DNA of 15,027 nucleotides from an uncultured Hyphomicrobiales bacterium (GTDB taxonomy: Bacteria > Pseudomonadota > Alphaproteobacteria > Rhizobiales > CAJQND01), in NCBI GenBank assembly GCA_905479595.1, contig CAJQND010000345.1:1-15027 (forward strand), read 5' to 3'. The translations under genes and the position numbers were made by a program. Below, piece by piece: positions 1-7,347 of the stretch. The notes under the pieces are model-generated. The model was not told the DNA's origin, made no database searches, and saw only the letters and a list, made by a program, of their open reading frames with translations. Position 1 is the first letter of the stretch, and the number at the start of each line of letters is the position of its first letter.

Positions 1-143
1 AAAAGAAAGTCCTGGGCGGTGTGTTCTTGCCCGCGCAAAGAGGGAAAGCGGATCAGTTCCCTGGTGAATTCGGTCTGTTTTTCAAAGCCTGCATCCACCG
101 CTGCCAGAATTTCGCGTGCCAGCCCATCTTCCAATCCGCTCAT
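1..143 (-). CDS. M20-family ArgE/DapE-type deacylase, N-terminus only (runs off left edge)
   Basis: This is a partial gene whose first 47 codons are visible, reading leftward from an ATG at 141-143. The N-terminus has a helix followed by FTRELIRFPSLRGQE and then HTAQDFL. That pattern is typical of the start of ArgE/DapE-family M20 metallo-deacylases (acetylornithine deacetylase / succinyl-diaminopimelate desuccinylase relatives), which hydrolyse N-acyl amino acids using two metal ions. The metal ligands lie outside the window, so substrate and activity cannot be judged. The start is supported by an AAGGGA-like ribosome site about 6 bases upstream. It is also supported by a 4-base ATGA overlap with the stop of the upstream amidinotransferase, which implies translational coupling and a shared transcript. 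The family call rests on recognition of the N-terminal pattern only. Confidence 0.72.
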   Translation of the reverse strand, partial: MSGLEDGLAREILAAVDAGFEKQTEFTRELIRFPSLRGQEHTAQDFL

Positions 144-1132
144 TGCGCATCCCTTCTCAATGGCAAGGTGATGCATCTAATTGCACCACCCCAAAATCCA
201 ATCGCGTCACACGGGGTTGGCACAGGCTCAACTCCATGGCGCACAAGTTCGCTCATTACCCGGTTAAATCGTGGATCGATCATATAATGGCTCTCATCAA
301 GACTTACGCCTACCGTAGCGTGAGCGTCCATTTCTTCACGGGTGATTTCGATAACATCCCAATCCTTCAATGGTTCGGGCAGGCCATCGGCAAGGGCTGG
401 CAAGTGGGCCATCAGCAAACCTTTGCGTAACAGGCACATCACCCCAAGGGCGTGCAGAATTGGCCCCTTAATCGGCATTGGATGGACCTTGTAGCCATAA
501 GGCTCAATGTAGCGCGCCAGCCAGTTCACCCCCGCCATGTTGGAACACAACTGGCCGGCGCCAACAATGATGTCATTGCCTTCAATGAGAATATCACCGC
601 CTTCCAAAAACGGACCCGGGCCGTCATCGGATGGGATATATGGGGCAGCCTGGGGCATGGACACGTAATGGGCTTCCGGGTCTGCCTCAATCATCGGGCA
701 GATCAGATCGCGCAGAGGAAAAATTTCCTTGCGCCGGTAAGCGCGTCGGATCGATATTTCAATATAGTGCTTGCCGATAACAAAAACCGGATCAGCCGGG
801 TAAAGCTGCGAATGGCCCTTCTGCAAAGTGCCAAGATACTCGGTTTCTATGCTTGTGTAGGGCCGCACCCGATGAACTGTGATCCCGTGGCGTTCATAGG
901 TTTCGGCGACTTTATCCATTTGTTCTTTGGTTTGCGCAAACCGCTCGGGAAACGCCTGCTCAATTGGTAAAGATGCACCGTTTGCGTCTTCCAGCGCCTT
1001 GCGGAGGTCAGAATTGTAATGGCTGAGATCTTTTGAAAATGGTGGCAAGGTCAATCCGTCGGCAATGCCAACAACCACCTCGCGCAAGCGCCCGTATTCG
1101 CTGTGCGCGCCGATCACTCCAGATTGTGTCAT
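140..1132 (-). CDS. Amidinotransferase (glycine/inosamine-phosphate amidinotransferase-like)
   Basis: The 330-residue protein belongs to the amidinotransferase branch of the guanidino-group-modifying (pentein) superfamily. Relatives such as L-arginine:glycine amidinotransferase and streptomycin StrB1 move the amidino group of arginine to an acceptor amine through a cysteine-amidino intermediate. The catalytic triad can be placed as Asp180 in FLEGGD, His227 in GPILHALG and Cys320 in WGGAIRCITLPLRRD near the C-terminus. Three motifs differ from the classic enzymes: YPADP (112-115) replaces the usual PRD, HALG replaces HID, and GGAIRC replaces GGGFHC. The acceptor may therefore be unusual, or the enzyme may hydrolyse rather than transfer. 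The ATG at 1130-1132 is preferred over an upstream in-frame TTG at 1190-1192, because a GGCGGAAAA ribosome site precedes it. It is the first gene of an operon with the M20 deacylase. Confidence 0.82.
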   Translation of the reverse strand: MTQSGVIGAHSEYGRLREVVVGIADGLTLPPFSKDLSHYNSDLRKALEDANGASLPIEQAFPERFAQTKEQMDKVAETYERHGITVHRVRPYTSIETEYLGTLQKGHSQLYPADPVFVIGKHYIEISIRRAYRRKEIFPLRDLICPMIEADPEAHYVSMPQAAPYIPSDDGPGPFLEGGDILIEGNDIIVGAGQLCSNMAGVNWLARYIEPYGYKVHPMPIKGPILHALGVMCLLRKGLLMAHLPALADGLPEPLKDWDVIEITREEMDAHATVGVSLDESHYMIDPRFNRVMSELVRHGVEPVPTPCDAIGFWGGAIRCITLPLRRDAQ

Positions 1133-1344
1133 TGCGTTTTCCGCCGTTGATATCATGCTCGCGATAGTGAGCAGGAATCCAGCACTCTGCAAGGGAAAAC
1201 AAAAGACAATCAGTGCCCAAATATCTACATGATTTCATGTTGAAGTCCGCGCGCTTGATCGAAAACGAGCTCGCGAACGTTGAGTTTTCGCAAAAGTTTG
1301 TTTATGGGAAGCAAAAGCAATGTTGATGTTGAAGGTGGTTTGTT
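1133..1344. promoter_or_regulatory. Divergent control region between the amidinotransferase and Spy-like/RND operons
   Basis: This 212-base spacer separates two divergent transcription units. It holds an inverted repeat at 1227-1240 (ACATGA-TT-TCATGT). A second one has 7-base arms at 1260-1266 (CGAAAAC) and 1284-1290 (GTTTTCG). The second repeat overlaps the -35 element of the rightward promoter candidate described separately. Both look operator-like, but no regulator can be assigned. Confidence 0.4.
1280..1308 (+). promoter_or_regulatory. Candidate sigma70-type promoter for the Spy-like/RND operon
   Basis: TTGAGT at 1280-1285 (four of six consensus bases) is followed after exactly 17 bases by TATGGG at 1303-1308 (three of six). 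Transcription would begin near 1315, leaving a 30-base leader that contains the AAGGTGG ribosome site. The match is weak and is put forward only because of its spacing and position. Confidence 0.28.
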
Positions 1345-1740
1345 GTGCGAAATAAATTGAAATCCCTCGTGGGTCGCATTGCTGGTGCGATTATTCTGTG
1401 TGCCGCGGCCTGGACGTTCGTACTTGCACCGGTTCAGGCAGGGAATATTTATGATTCCAACGTGGAACAGAAATTGAAGCTGAAGGGCAGTCAAAAGTCC
1501 AAGGTGCACAAGATCGTGCGCAAAAGCGACCGGGAGATGCGCAAAGTCTTTCGCAAATATGGCATCAATCCCAATAAGCGCCCGGTATTTGACAAACTAC
1601 GCGAGGCTGCGCGCGATTTGCAGGCCATTGAAGACCGTGAAATCGAGGCGATGTCTAAAGTTCTTTCTGCCGCGCAATTCAAGCAGTATAAGGGCATTCT
1701 TTCTCAGACGGCGGCGCGTGTAAGGGCAGCCGCCCAATAG
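1345..1740 (+). CDS. Small secreted helical protein, Spy/CpxP-like
   Basis: The 131-residue protein begins with a basic stretch and a hydrophobic core (about residues 11-30), ending in APVQA. This is a good signal peptide with likely cleavage after Ala32. The mature part is highly charged and predicted helical. It carries two LTxxQ-like motifs, LKGSQ (46-50) and LSAAQ (107-111), at a spacing that resembles periplasmic Spy/CpxP-type chaperones and stress sensors. The start is GTG, supported by an AAGGTGG ribosome site about 6 bases upstream; an ATG further upstream is out of frame. It ends 13 bases before the RND transporter and is almost certainly co-transcribed with it, so it may serve that transporter or sense the same envelope condition. 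The Spy/CpxP link is by motif and layout only; it could be an unrelated small helical envelope protein. Confidence 0.7.
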   Translation: MRNKLKSLVGRIAGAIILCAAAWTFVLAPVQAGNIYDSNVEQKLKLKGSQKSKVHKIVRKSDREMRKVFRKYGINPNKRPVFDKLREAARDLQAIEDREIEAMSKVLSAAQFKQYKGILSQTAARVRAAAQ

Positions 1741-1753
1741 CGAGCGGCACCCA

Positions 1754-4393
1754 ATGACCGGTTCAAAACCTGGCAAAAATAGCCAAGATCCGAAGCCGGA
1801 AAACAGCGGTTCGCTGGCATCCGGTATATTATCAAAACTTGCATTAAGCGCTGTTAAGCACCGTTGGATGACGGTGGCACTTTATGGGGTTCTCGCTTTG
1901 TGTGGGGTAATTTTAAGCTTTACAAAGCTTGAAATCGATACCGATCCGGGCCGCATGATCGCCAGCGATCTTCCCTTCCGCCAACACTTTGCTGAACTGA
2001 ACAAGACCTTCCCGCAATTCGACAATATTTTCGTTGTCGTCGTGGATTCGAAAGAAGCAAAAGCAGGCCAGCAGACGGCGCAGGCCATTGCGGCAGCTTT
2101 CAAAGAAAAGCCTGACTTGTTTTCTCATGTTCACGCGCCTGGAACAGAAGCTTTTTTTGAAAGCCACGGAGTGCTTTATCTGAAGACAGATGAGGTGGTG
2201 AAAATTGCCAACCAGATCGAGCAAACCCGGCCGCTCTTTTCGACCCTTGCCAAGCACCCGGACTTGTCTGGTATTGAGCAATTGTTTGACTTGATACTGC
2301 TCGGAGCCGAAACCGGGAACTTGCCGCCTGACGCCTCTCTTTTTCTGGGCGAAACGGTTAAAACTCTTGATGGATTGAATTCAGGAAAACCTCATGATTT
2401 CGATTGGGAGGGGTTAAATCCCGACGCTGAAAAGGCTGCACCTACACGCTGGTATGTGCTGGCGAAGCCGGTATTGGATTTTACCGCAATTGAACCTGCA
2501 GAAGCACCGCTTGCAGAAGCCCAGCGGATTTTGGCTGACCCGGCGATCAACCAGCTCGGGCCAACCGGAGCGCGGCTGACCGGGGAAGCTGCCGTGAATG
2601 CGGAAGAACTCACCAGTGTAACCCAGGGCGCGGTTCTGGCGGGTGTCATTTCGTTTTGCCTTGTCACTCTTGTTGTGTTTTTCGGCATGCCGTTCAAGCG
2701 GCTGATCTTGCCGGTAATTGTGATGCTGATCACCGGGATTTTGATCAACGCAGGCGTTGCTGCATTGGCTATTGGCCATTTGAACATGATTTCAGTGGCA
2801 TTCGCGGTCTTGTTTATTGGGCTTGGCATTGATTATGCGGTGCATTTCGTTTTGCGTTATGCAGAAGCCATCGTGGATGGCGCAGCGTTTGAGCAGGCGA
2901 TATCGGAATCTGCGGCGAATATTGGTCCCGCTTTATGGTTGTGTACGCTCACCACGTCTGCGGCGTTCCTTGTATTCTCCTTCACTGATTTTGTCGGCAT
3001 GGCACAGCTTGGAATTATTGCGGCGGCAGGCATCATCATCGCATTTTTGGCAAGCTTGACGTTGATCCCCGCTCTGTTGAGTTTCATGCAATTGCCTGCT
3101 GGCAAGAACGTGAGCGAAGCGCGAAAATCGCTGGAGACCGCAGGGGCATCTTTGCGCCCGGTCGTGTCCATTGCGGTGATCTTGCTTGCGGTAGGATCGG
3201 CGTTCCTGATTCCCAGTGTGCGTTTCGATGGAGATCCTATAAATCTGAAGGACCCCGAAGCCCCCTCGGTGACAGTGTTCAACGATCTTATCAAATCCGA
3301 ACCGGGGCTGGTTTATGCTGCCCAGATCGTTACTACCAGCGCGCAAAAGCCAGATGAACTCATCGCAGCGCTGGAAAAGCTGCCATCGGTGAAAACCGTA
3401 AACAGTATCGAGACGTTTGTGCCGAAAGATCAAACTGCAAAGATTGCGGCCTTGGAGAAACTTAAATCCAGACTTCCGGCAACTCCAAGCACAGATGTAG
3501 ATATTGGCGATGCTGCGCGGGAGAAAAGTCTTGAAGGCACGATCTCGCTGCTTGCCAAACTGGCTGCAGAAGATCGCGCGCCTGCCGGTATTCGAGATCA
3601 GGCAAAAACGCTGGTAGAGAAGTTCACCAAAATATCTTCAAAAGATGCTCCGGCGATTAAGATACTGGAGCGCGCTTTCCTGGCTAATGTTCCAACGATG
3701 TTCAACCGCCTCCACGCTATGGCCGGATTGAGCCCTGTAGATGCGGCTTCCCTGCCGGAGGGAATTCGCGCGCGTTACGTCGCAAGTGAAGGACGTCAGC
3801 GGCTCGAAGTGGTGCCATCAGGCAATATGCGCAATGAAGCGGAGTTGCAGGTATTTGTGGATGAAGTATCAGCCATTGCGCCAAACGTCACCGGCGCACC
3901 GGTGGAGATTACCGGCGCAGCAGCAACCGTTTCTTCGGCCATGAAGACAGCTGGCATTGCGGCGCTTGCGATCGTTGCCATTTTGCTGATTTTTATCTTC
4001 CGGCGGGTTCGCGATGTGGCATTGGTGTTTTTCCCGATTGTCCTCTCGGCCTTGTTATTGCTGGGGTACACCGTGGTGTTCAATGCGCCGTTTAATTTCG
4101 CCAACATTATTGTATTTCCGCTGCTTCTTGGGCTTGGTGTGGATTCCAGCATCCATTATGTGATGCGCCTTCGCGAAGGGGGCTATCGCAAAACGATCGA
4201 AGCAACATCGACGCCGCGCGCCGTCCTCATTTCTGCGCTGACCACCATTGGATCGTTTGGCACATTGTGGTTGTCACCTCATATGGGGCTGTCGAGCATG
4301 GGCGAATTGCTGACAGTTTCAATAATTTGCACCTTGGTATGCACGCTCGTGGTGTTGCCGCAAATTGTGAAGTGGACGGGTGCCTCTGCCTAG
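1754..4393 (+). CDS. hpnN: HpnN-like hopanoid RND (MMPL-family) transporter
   Basis: The 879-residue inner-membrane protein has two repeated halves. Each has one transmembrane helix, a large periplasmic domain and five clustered helices. The first helix is near residues 38-56 and the first bundle spans about 290-450. The second half begins near 470, and its bundle covers about 730-875. The first periplasmic domain starts with LEIDTDPGRMIASDLP and contains DNIFVVVVDS, FFESHGVLYL and KPVLDFTAIEPA. The helical bundles carry FIGLGIDYAVHF and LGLGVDSSIHY, where the Asp residues match the conserved position of RND proteins. These features fit the hopanoid-associated HpnN family, which moves hopanoids to the outer membrane using the proton gradient. 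The length is normal for HpnN. No other hopanoid gene lies in the window, and a generic MMPL lipid exporter remains possible. The start has no strong ribosome site, which fits coupling to the gene just upstream. Confidence 0.82.
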   Translation: MTGSKPGKNSQDPKPENSGSLASGILSKLALSAVKHRWMTVALYGVLALCGVILSFTKLEIDTDPGRMIASDLPFRQHFAELNKTFPQFDNIFVVVVDSKEAKAGQQTAQAIAAAFKEKPDLFSHVHAPGTEAFFESHGVLYLKTDEVVKIANQIEQTRPLFSTLAKHPDLSGIEQLFDLILLGAETGNLPPDASLFLGETVKTLDGLNSGKPHDFDWEGLNPDAEKAAPTRWYVLAKPVLDFTAIEPAEAPLAEAQRILADPAINQLGPTGARLTGEAAVNAEELTSVTQGAVLAGVISFCLVTLVVFFGMPFKRLILPVIVMLITGILINAGVAALAIGHLNMISVAFAVLFIGLGIDYAVHFVLRYAEAIVDGAAFEQAISESAANIGPALWLCTLTTSAAFLVFSFTDFVGMAQLGIIAAAGIIIAFLASLTLIPALLSFMQLPAGKNVSEARKSLETAGASLRPVVSIAVILLAVGSAFLIPSVRFDGDPINLKDPEAPSVTVFNDLIKSEPGLVYAAQIVTTSAQKPDELIAALEKLPSVKTVNSIETFVPKDQTAKIAALEKLKSRLPATPSTDVDIGDAAREKSLEGTISLLAKLAAEDRAPAGIRDQAKTLVEKFTKISSKDAPAIKILERAFLANVPTMFNRLHAMAGLSPVDAASLPEGIRARYVASEGRQRLEVVPSGNMRNEAELQVFVDEVSAIAPNVTGAPVEITGAAATVSSAMKTAGIAALAIVAILLIFIFRRVRDVALVFFPIVLSALLLLGYTVVFNAPFNFANIIVFPLLLGLGVDSSIHYVMRLREGGYRKTIEATSTPRAVLISALTTIGSFGTLWLSPHMGLSSMGELLTVSIICTLVCTLVVLPQIVKWTGASA

Positions 4394-5181
4394 TCGCCCG
4401 CTTGATGCAGCCTGATTTTAACAGCTTGACCTTTGACTTTAGTCACGGCGGCTACGGGCAAAAGCATTTTGCTATTACCTTGTGAGATCGGTGCATACCA
4501 AACGGTAACCGGGCTCGGGGGATTGTCTTGCATTGCCTCGACAAATTTACCTGAAACACCGGCGATGCGGCGATAGGTTGCCCGGCATTTATAGGCGGTG
4601 CCGCGATAACTTCCCTCGTCTTCGCCGTTGAGTTTCTCAGTACCTTGAGGGGTGAGAGAATAATCATAAACTGCCTTGCCCGTATAAACTCTTTTTGCGC
4701 CTGAACATGCTTTCTTCGATGGCAAGATCAAATGGCTGATTAAGGCTGCAAGCGGGCCTAGAGTGCTTGAAGATAACACTTTTGATATTGCTGCATTCGT
4801 GGCCGGTGTAATCTTAAAATTCCGCTTGGTTTGAGGCGCCGCCTCCGGCTTCCAAACCACCGAGAGTTTGTGTTTTTCGCCAAATGTATCTGAAGACATT
4901 GTGAAGGTTTGCGGCTGGGCGGTGCCCTTGGCGAGGTTACCACGTGCTGTGGCGTCAATGCGTCCGCTCGACAAAAATCCAGCCATTCCTGCGGCTTCCA
5001 ACCCAAGTTGGGCGGCATAACTGTTTTGTTTAAGATTGATGGCGAGCGTCACTTCATAAACATCAACACCAAGCAGACTGACGCGATAACCCTGCTTAAT
5101 ACTGTTGGCCAAGGCTGGGTAGCCCAAGAGCAGTGACCCACAAATTATACCAGCAGTCGCGAATTTCCAAAATTGAAACAT
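4390..5181 (-). CDS. DUF3108 domain-containing secreted protein
   Basis: The 263-residue protein starts with a signal peptide (about residues 1-25, ending YPALA|NS). It continues with the beta-rich pattern of DUF3108, a domain of unknown function found in envelope proteins of proteobacteria. Visible landmarks are YRVSLLGVDVYEVTLAI near the mature N-terminus and repeated alternating strands through the middle. Near the end, PSPVTVWYAP and VKIRLHQ match the usual closing strands. The protein probably sits in the periplasm; its role is not known. It converges on the RND transporter, and the two stop codons share the palindrome CTAG at 4390-4393. No transcription terminator separates them, so each transcript must run into the other gene. 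The start is the ATG at 5179-5181 with only a weak GGGT ribosome site. Confidence 0.82.
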   Translation of the reverse strand: MFQFWKFATAGIICGSLLLGYPALANSIKQGYRVSLLGVDVYEVTLAINLKQNSYAAQLGLEAAGMAGFLSSGRIDATARGNLAKGTAQPQTFTMSSDTFGEKHKLSVVWKPEAAPQTKRNFKITPATNAAISKVLSSSTLGPLAALISHLILPSKKACSGAKRVYTGKAVYDYSLTPQGTEKLNGEDEGSYRGTAYKCRATYRRIAGVSGKFVEAMQDNPPSPVTVWYAPISQGNSKMLLPVAAVTKVKGQAVKIRLHQAGD

Positions 5182-5366
5182 AGACCCAACCCGTTTCTTG
5201 ATTTGACAATGTCATATGTAAACGGTGAAGCCAATTGTAAAGAGACTTTCAACCAGTTTCCGGATTTTCTATGCATAATGCGCAGAATGAAATTTTACTG
5301 AATGAATGATGACAATTATATCAAATGATATTTCGCCACCTGGTTGGCGTGAATCGGAGGCTTTTG
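5182..5366. promoter_or_regulatory. Divergent control region between DUF3108 and cyclase genes
   Basis: This AT-rich spacer of 185 bases contains two short inverted repeats: TGACA-A-TGTCA at 5204-5214, close to the DUF3108 start, and ATATCA-AA-TGATAT at 5318-5331, overlapping the cyclase promoter candidate. Both are placed where a repressor or activator could act. No regulator is identifiable. Confidence 0.4.
5294..5322 (+). promoter_or_regulatory. Candidate promoter for the nucleotide cyclase gene
   Basis: TTTACT at 5294-5299 and TATATC at 5317-5322 are separated by 17 bases. Each matches four of six sigma70 consensus bases. Transcription would start near 5329, about 38 bases before the chosen start codon. 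The -10 element lies inside the inverted repeat at 5318-5331, which would allow control by a bound repressor. Confidence 0.33.
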
Positions 5367-6755
5367 ATGGGTTCTAACCCTAATCCCGGCAACGTTGGCA
5401 CTGTTTCTCCGTCGCAGGCGGACATGCAACTGGATTCTCGCAAATTTGCTGAAAACGCGCTCATCCAGTCAAAACAAGAAGGGTTGCTTCTTGCGGTGCG
5501 CGCGCGCTGGGCGGCACTTGCGATTACTGCGATTTTGCTTCCTTTCGTCAACCCTAACTGGGATGTGTTGTATTATCATTTTCTGCTTTCCCTTTTCGCT
5601 CTTATCGGTTGGGTGCAATTGCGTTTGGGTTCGGTCGGGTTGTCGCGAAAAGAACTTTTTTTGATGTTTTGCGACCTGACATTGATGACGATTATTTGTG
5701 TATTGCCGAACCCGTTTAACCCGGAAGTATGGCCCGCTGCTGCGGTTTATAAATTCAATGGGTTTGTCTACTATTTCATTTTTCTGGCTGCTGCGACCCT
5801 CGCTTATTCATGGCGTACGGTGATTGCAATGAGCACATGGACGGCCGGGTTGTGGACCATTGGCGCAATATGGGTTTACCTGCAGCCGGTGGTGGACATT
5901 GAGCTGACCGAAGCGATCCGCAATGCAACGCTCGATGACCCGAGACTGTTTGCTTTGCTTGACCCAAACAACGTGAACTTCGGCGCACGCATCCAGGAAA
6001 TTTCTGTTTTCGTGATTGTTGCCGCTACCCTGGCACTTGCAGCACGGCGGGCAAATAATCTTCTGATCAGCCATGCATCGGTTGAACGTGAACGTACAAA
6101 CCTGGCGCGATATTTTTCTCCAAATGTTGCCGCTGAACTGGCGAAAAATGACGAACCGTTAAAGCAGGTGCGCACTCAAAATGTGGGGGTGCTGTTTGTC
6201 GATATTATCGGATTTACAGAATTTGCGGATGGTCGGACGCCGGAAGAAGTCATTACGACCCTGCGCGAGTTTCATGGCCAGATGGAAAGCCAGGTTTTCA
6301 AACATTCCGGTACCCTCGATAAATATTTGGGCGATGGGCTAATGGCGACATTTGGCACACCGTTTGCTGGTGATGCCGACGCACTTAATGCTGTTCGTTG
6401 TGTGGCGGATATGATCACGACAGTTGACGAATGGAATGCCCGGCGGCTTGCATCGGGCGAGCCTGTAATCCAGGCGAGTTTTGGCTTGCATTATGGCCCG
6501 GTCGTGCTTGGAGATATTGGTGCAAACCGTCTCGAGTTTGCGGTGATAGGCAGCACGGTTAATGTTGCCAGCCGACTTGAAGCGATGACCCGGAAAATGG
6601 ATTGCGTTCTTGTTGCAAGCGACCAATTGGTTGAGCAAGCCAAGCGCGAAGAGGGTGTTAGTGAAATTGATTTTGCATCATTTTCTGCGCGTGGCGAACA
6701 GCACATCAGAGGAATTGAGCATCCGATCCCGGTATGGACTCGAGCGCGTAGTTAA
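5367..6755 (+). CDS. Membrane-anchored class III adenylate/guanylate cyclase
   Basis: The 462-residue protein has a hydrophilic N-terminus. About five or six transmembrane helices follow (roughly residues 45-225), then a short linker (VERERTNLARYFSP) and a C-terminal class III cyclase domain that would make cAMP or cGMP. Metal-binding Asp279 (FVDIIGFTEF) and Asp323 (YLGDG) are 44 residues apart, as in known cyclases. Lys319 is the purine-contacting lysine. Asn399 and Arg403 (STVNVASR) are the transition-state residues. The second base-contacting position, usually Asp or Thr, is Ala392, so nucleotide preference is uncertain. All catalytic residues are present, so it should be active, probably as a homodimer. 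The membrane part resembles no named sensor that I recognise. The ATG at 5367 is chosen because CGGAGG lies 6 bases upstream; an in-frame ATG at 5325 lacks such a site. Confidence 0.88.
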   Translation: MGSNPNPGNVGTVSPSQADMQLDSRKFAENALIQSKQEGLLLAVRARWAALAITAILLPFVNPNWDVLYYHFLLSLFALIGWVQLRLGSVGLSRKELFLMFCDLTLMTIICVLPNPFNPEVWPAAAVYKFNGFVYYFIFLAAATLAYSWRTVIAMSTWTAGLWTIGAIWVYLQPVVDIELTEAIRNATLDDPRLFALLDPNNVNFGARIQEISVFVIVAATLALAARRANNLLISHASVERERTNLARYFSPNVAAELAKNDEPLKQVRTQNVGVLFVDIIGFTEFADGRTPEEVITTLREFHGQMESQVFKHSGTLDKYLGDGLMATFGTPFAGDADALNAVRCVADMITTVDEWNARRLASGEPVIQASFGLHYGPVVLGDIGANRLEFAVIGSTVNVASRLEAMTRKMDCVLVASDQLVEQAKREEGVSEIDFASFSARGEQHIRGIEHPIPVWTRARS

Positions 6756-6759
6756 CAGC

Positions 6760-6790
6760 AAAAACCCCGCCGGAATTTAATCCAGCGGGG
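6760..6790 (-). terminator. Intrinsic terminator of the BA14K gene
   Basis: Read on the minus strand, the stem CCCCGCTGG (6790-6782) pairs with CCGGCGGGG (6773-6765), with one G-T pair and an 8-base AT-rich loop. Five T residues (6764-6760) follow directly. This is a strong Rho-independent terminator for the leftward BA14K gene, 32 bases past its stop. On the plus strand the same hairpin follows the cyclase stop but lacks a T-run, so it is at best a weak barrier there. Confidence 0.85.
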
Positions 6791-6822
6791 CTCCGTATTA
6801 AGGTCTGATATCGCGTATCAGC

Positions 6823-7347
6823 TTAGTAAGAGTAAGGGCTGATGCATTGCTTGTAGCGGCCGCTATAGGCCAGGAAAGCATCTGTCCGTGGGTTATAAGA
6901 GCGGTAGCGATCAAGGCACCATTCTACATGGGCGTCATCACCACCACGGTTATACCCGTCATATTGACTGGCAATCGCAACACCAACGGCTGCAGAGCCG
7001 AGCCACCAGGCATATGGGTACCAATACCCACCATGATAGTGGCGGTAGCCGCTGCGCCGGTTGCGATAACGGCGACCGCGATATTTTCTACCTTTGTGGA
7101 CACCAGCGTGGCGTCTGGTCTTATACCTGCCACCGCTTGCGCGGCGTCTAGATTTATACCCACCGCCGCCAGCGTGACGGCGATGACCGACGAGCTGGAT
7201 ATCAGCTGCGGATTGGCTGTTGCTGGTTGCCGGTGCATTGGCACCAGCCAGAAAAGAAGATGCGCTGGCGCTGGAAGCGCCGGCTAAAAGAGAAGCCGTG
7301 CCAATGGCGAGGGCTAAACCAAAGGCTTTTGAGGCAGATGTGAACAT
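6823..7347 (-). CDS. BA14K-family secreted basic protein
   Basis: The 174-residue protein begins with a clear signal peptide (MFTSASKAFGLALAIGTASL, cleaved near the Ala/Ser-rich stretch at residues 25-32). A very basic, Gly/Arg/Tyr/His-rich low-complexity region (about residues 55-110) follows, with repeats of the form RRxxGxRYK and RGRRYRNRR. Next are a short hydrophobic segment (WWLGSAAVGVAIA) and a C-terminal BA14K domain (about 140-170) with Cys144 and Cys168 framing DRYRSYNPRTDAFL. The family is named after a Brucella 14-kDa immunoreactive protein and is typical of Hyphomicrobiales; its role in the envelope is not settled. The ATG at 7345-7347 is preferred because GGAG lies 8 bases upstream and the signal peptide then starts at residue 1; longer readings add an unlikely N-terminus. 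It is a single-gene unit with its own terminator. Confidence 0.85.
   Translation of the reverse strand: MFTSASKAFGLALAIGTASLLAGASSASASSFLAGANAPATSNSQSAADIQLVGHRRHAGGGGYKSRRRASGGRYKTRRHAGVHKGRKYRGRRYRNRRSGYRHYHGGYWYPYAWWLGSAAVGVAIASQYDGYNRGGDDAHVEWCLDRYRSYNPRTDAFLAYSGRYKQCISPYSY

Noticed and set aside
1133..1192. TTG-initiated extension of the amidinotransferase
   Set aside because: The start codon is rare, no good ribosome site precedes it, and family members begin near the internal ATG.
2392..3433. Several minus-strand open frames of 120-166 codons inside the RND transporter gene
   Set aside because: They lie opposite a well-supported 879-codon gene, have no ribosome sites or recognisable domains, and read as antisense shadows.
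5325..5366. Upstream in-frame ATG that would add 14 residues to the cyclase
   Set aside because: It lacks a ribosome site, whereas the ATG at 5367 has CGGAGG at ideal spacing.
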